Origin: a bacterium
GTDB taxonomy: Bacteria > UBP15 > UBA6099
Length of the DNA: 6,478 nucleotides
Direction of reading: 5' to 3'
Assembly: GCA_029564595.1 (NCBI GenBank)
Contig: JAKQPS010000033.1
Location: forward strand, 1-6,478
This document shows positions 5,589-6,478 of this stretch, in pieces. Position numbers and translations under genes: made by a program. Below the pieces are notes generated by a model. It had not been told where the DNA came from. It saw only the letters and a program-made list of their open reading frames with translations, and made no database searches. How positions within the stretch are numbered: position 1 is the stretch's first letter; every line of letters starts with the position of its first letter.

Positions 5589-5624
5589 GGGGCGCGCTTG
5601 CCATCGTGCGGGCGCGCCCCGCAC
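5589..5624 (+). terminator. G+C-rich hairpin after erf (possible attenuator, no T-tract)
   Basis: GGGGCGCGC (5589-5597) is exactly complementary to GCGCGCCCC (5612-5620), giving a 9-bp stem with a 14-nt loop. A second stem uses the same sequence: GTGCGGG (5606-5612) with CCCGCAC (5618-5624) and a 5-nt loop, so the two forms exclude each other. A run of T is absent after it, so intrinsic termination would be weak. It separates the erf cassette from the initiator gene and may limit read-through or shape expression of the next gene. Confidence 0.4.
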
Positions 5625-5644
5625 CGTTCTAAGAGGGCAAATGT

Positions 5645-6478
5645 ATGAAATGGTTTCGCCACATGTCCAACTCTCACGATGACGAAAAACTATGTCTATT
5701 AATCGACAAGATGGGTTTTGAAGGATACGGATATTGGTGGCTTTTATTGGAGTTGATAGCCACACAAATGAATGAAGATAAGCCTCCGATTCTGTTGACT
5801 TCACTAGGTACTTTGAGCCGACATTTCAGGAAGATGCACCATCAATCTACCCTCAAAGTACTAGAGTATCTCGCCTCAATCTCTCTTATATCTCTACGAA
5901 ATCTAGGCGAGAACTTAGTTGAGATAGAAATACCTAACTTAAGTAAATTCAAAGACGAGTGGACAAGAAAGAAATCCAAAAACTCCGGAGTCGCTCCGGA
6001 GTCGCTCCGGAGCTATACAGAACAGAACAGAACAGAACATAGCATAACAGAAGAGATAAATACCCCCCCTACCCCCCCAGCGGGGGGAGATGGGATGAAG
6101 AAGAAAAAGTCCAAGTCGCCCAAAGCCGAAGAAAAGAACCAACTCGTCGAGCAGGAACTCTTCGGCACGGACGAAAACCCAAACGGCATCTGGCAACTCT
6201 GGACGCCAGCGAGACGCGGAACCAAGAGCGACGTTCTCAAGGCGTACAAATCCGTCCGCAAGGAATCCAACGTCGCGGCGATCCGCGCTGGCGCGGAAGA
6301 GTACATGCGTTCCGCCTACGTCACCAGCCGGGTGGAGACGCAGAACACAACCTACATCAAAACCCTTGCCGCTTGGCTTCGAGAACAGCGGTGGGAGTTG
6401 GCCGGAACCGGCGCGTGGGATGAACCTTGCCAAGAATGGAAACGAATCCACGCATCGGAGCAACCCGGATTTAACTAC
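5645..6478 (+). CDS. Replisome-organiser/initiator-like protein (Lin1244/Lin1753, DUF4373-like N-terminus), 3' end beyond window
   Basis: The frame runs from ATG 5645 without a stop to the last base (278 codons). GAGGG (5633-5637) lies 7 nt upstream. Residues 1-105 match the N-terminal domain of phage replisome-organiser-like proteins: MKWFRHMSNSHDDEKLCLLI, then MGFEGYGYWWLLLELIA and a winged-helix-like remainder. Residues 106-165 are a low-complexity basic linker. Residues 181-255 (IWQLWTPARRGTKSDVLKAYKSV, then YIKTLAAWLREQRWE) resemble the C-terminal segment found at the end of many phage replication proteins. Members are thought to bind the origin and help recruit helicase. Codons up to about residue 140 use ATA, CTA, TTA and AGA often, while the rest is G+C-rich, suggesting mosaic origin. 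Family call good; precise role inferred. Confidence 0.85.
   Translation, partial: MKWFRHMSNSHDDEKLCLLIDKMGFEGYGYWWLLLELIATQMNEDKPPILLTSLGTLSRHFRKMHHQSTLKVLEYLASISLISLRNLGENLVEIEIPNLSKFKDEWTRKKSKNSGVAPESLRSYTEQNRTEHSITEEINTPPTPPAGGDGMKKKKSKSPKAEEKNQLVEQELFGTDENPNGIWQLWTPARRGTKSDVLKAYKSVRKESNVAAIRAGAEEYMRSAYVTSRVETQNTTYIKTLAAWLREQRWELAGTGAWDEPCQEWKRIHASEQPGFNY
5983..6012 (+). repeat. Three CTCCGGAG palindromes at 11-bp spacing (iteron-like)
   Basis: The 8-bp palindrome CTCCGGAG occurs at 5983-5990, 5994-6001 and 6005-6012, separated each time by TCG, so the period is 11 bp, one helical turn. It lies in the linker codons of the initiator-like gene. Such repeats within an initiator gene are a known origin layout (lambda O). 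Use as an origin is inference. Confidence 0.8.
6018..6037 (+). repeat. CAGAA pentanucleotide repeat, four units
   Basis: Four perfect CAGAA units run from 6018 to 6037, followed by an A-rich, purine-rich stretch (to about 6062). The unit is not a multiple of three, so gain or loss of one unit would shift the frame of the initiator gene. It encodes TEQNRTE in the linker. Confidence 0.9.
6063..6097 (+). promoter_or_regulatory. Internal ribosome-binding site and ATG, possibly hidden in a C6/G6 hairpin
   Basis: Two C7 runs (6063-6069 and 6072-6078) are followed by G6 (6082-6087). C 6073-6078 can pair with G 6082-6087 across a 3-nt loop (AGC). GGAG (6086-6089) lies 5 nt before the in-frame ATG 6095-6097 (residue 151 of the initiator), giving a plausible internal start for a free C-terminal domain beginning MKKKKSKSPKAEEK. 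The hairpin would mask the ribosome site. The sequence pattern is seen directly; internal initiation is inference. Confidence 0.45.

Noticed and set aside
5983-6037. CRISPR-like array
   Set aside because: Repeat units are 11 bp and 5 bp without unique spacers; they are short tandem repeats in a coding region.
6149-6163. EQELF in the initiator (169-173) as a clamp motif
   Set aside because: The required Gln in the first position is Glu; one-residue register shift breaks the consensus.
5939-6463. 174-aa minus-strand frame opposite the initiator gene
   Set aside because: Antisense of a recognisable two-domain gene; the product contains low-complexity Phe/Leu runs from the repeats.

Overview
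The window looks like the replication and recombination part of an early region from a tailed bacteriophage or prophage. All genes recognised are on the + strand, closely packed, and mostly preceded by good Shine-Dalgarno sequences. The gene set is typical of temperate siphophages: SNF2-type helicase, Gp157-family protein, ERF single-strand annealing protein, and a replisome-organiser-like initiator with small DNA-binding proteins nearby. The DNA is G+C-rich (roughly 55-60% by eye), except for one block at 5641-5940, which I counted by hand as about 40% G+C. The host cannot be identified. No integrase, structural, lysis, rRNA or tRNA gene is visible.

Region 1 (1-3052) is a tightly coupled four-gene run: the 3' part of a SNF2/RapA-like helicase, a bacterial-type DNA polymerase III beta clamp, an 83-aa zinc-ribbon/coiled-coil protein and a 208-aa cysteine-rich protein. 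They are joined by a 3-nt gap and two ATGA stop/start overlaps. The 208-aa protein ends with QCNLF near its C-terminus. This matches the clamp-binding consensus QxxLF and suggests it docks on the clamp encoded two genes upstream.

Region 2 (3049-3961) begins with a strong sigma70-like promoter whose -35 box overlaps the stop codon of region 1. It drives a small XRE-family HTH protein, an excisionase/HTH_17-type protein and a 109-aa charged protein of unknown function. Short CGCAA repeats and an imperfect dyad lie in the promoter and are candidate operator sites.

Region 3 (3962-5580) starts with a 131-nt leader rich in inverted repeats. It then encodes a Gp157-family protein, a 58-aa small protein and an ERF-family single-strand annealing protein, which is a usual phage recombination cassette.

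Region 4 (5581-6478) starts with a G+C-rich hairpin. It then carries a replication-initiator-like gene that is open at the window end. The N-terminal domain (Lin1244/Lin1753, DUF4373-like) is A+T-rich and the C-terminal domain is G+C-rich. The junction holds three 11-bp-spaced palindromes, four CAGAA units, long C and G runs, and a well-placed internal Shine-Dalgarno and ATG that may be hidden in a C6/G6 hairpin. The layout resembles a lambda-O-like origin inside the initiator gene, a domain fusion with an internal start, or both.

Together, the helicase, clamp, annealing protein and initiator would start phage DNA synthesis, keep it processive and recombine it. No polymerase or clamp loader is encoded here, so the clamp would presumably use the host loader or one encoded outside the window.
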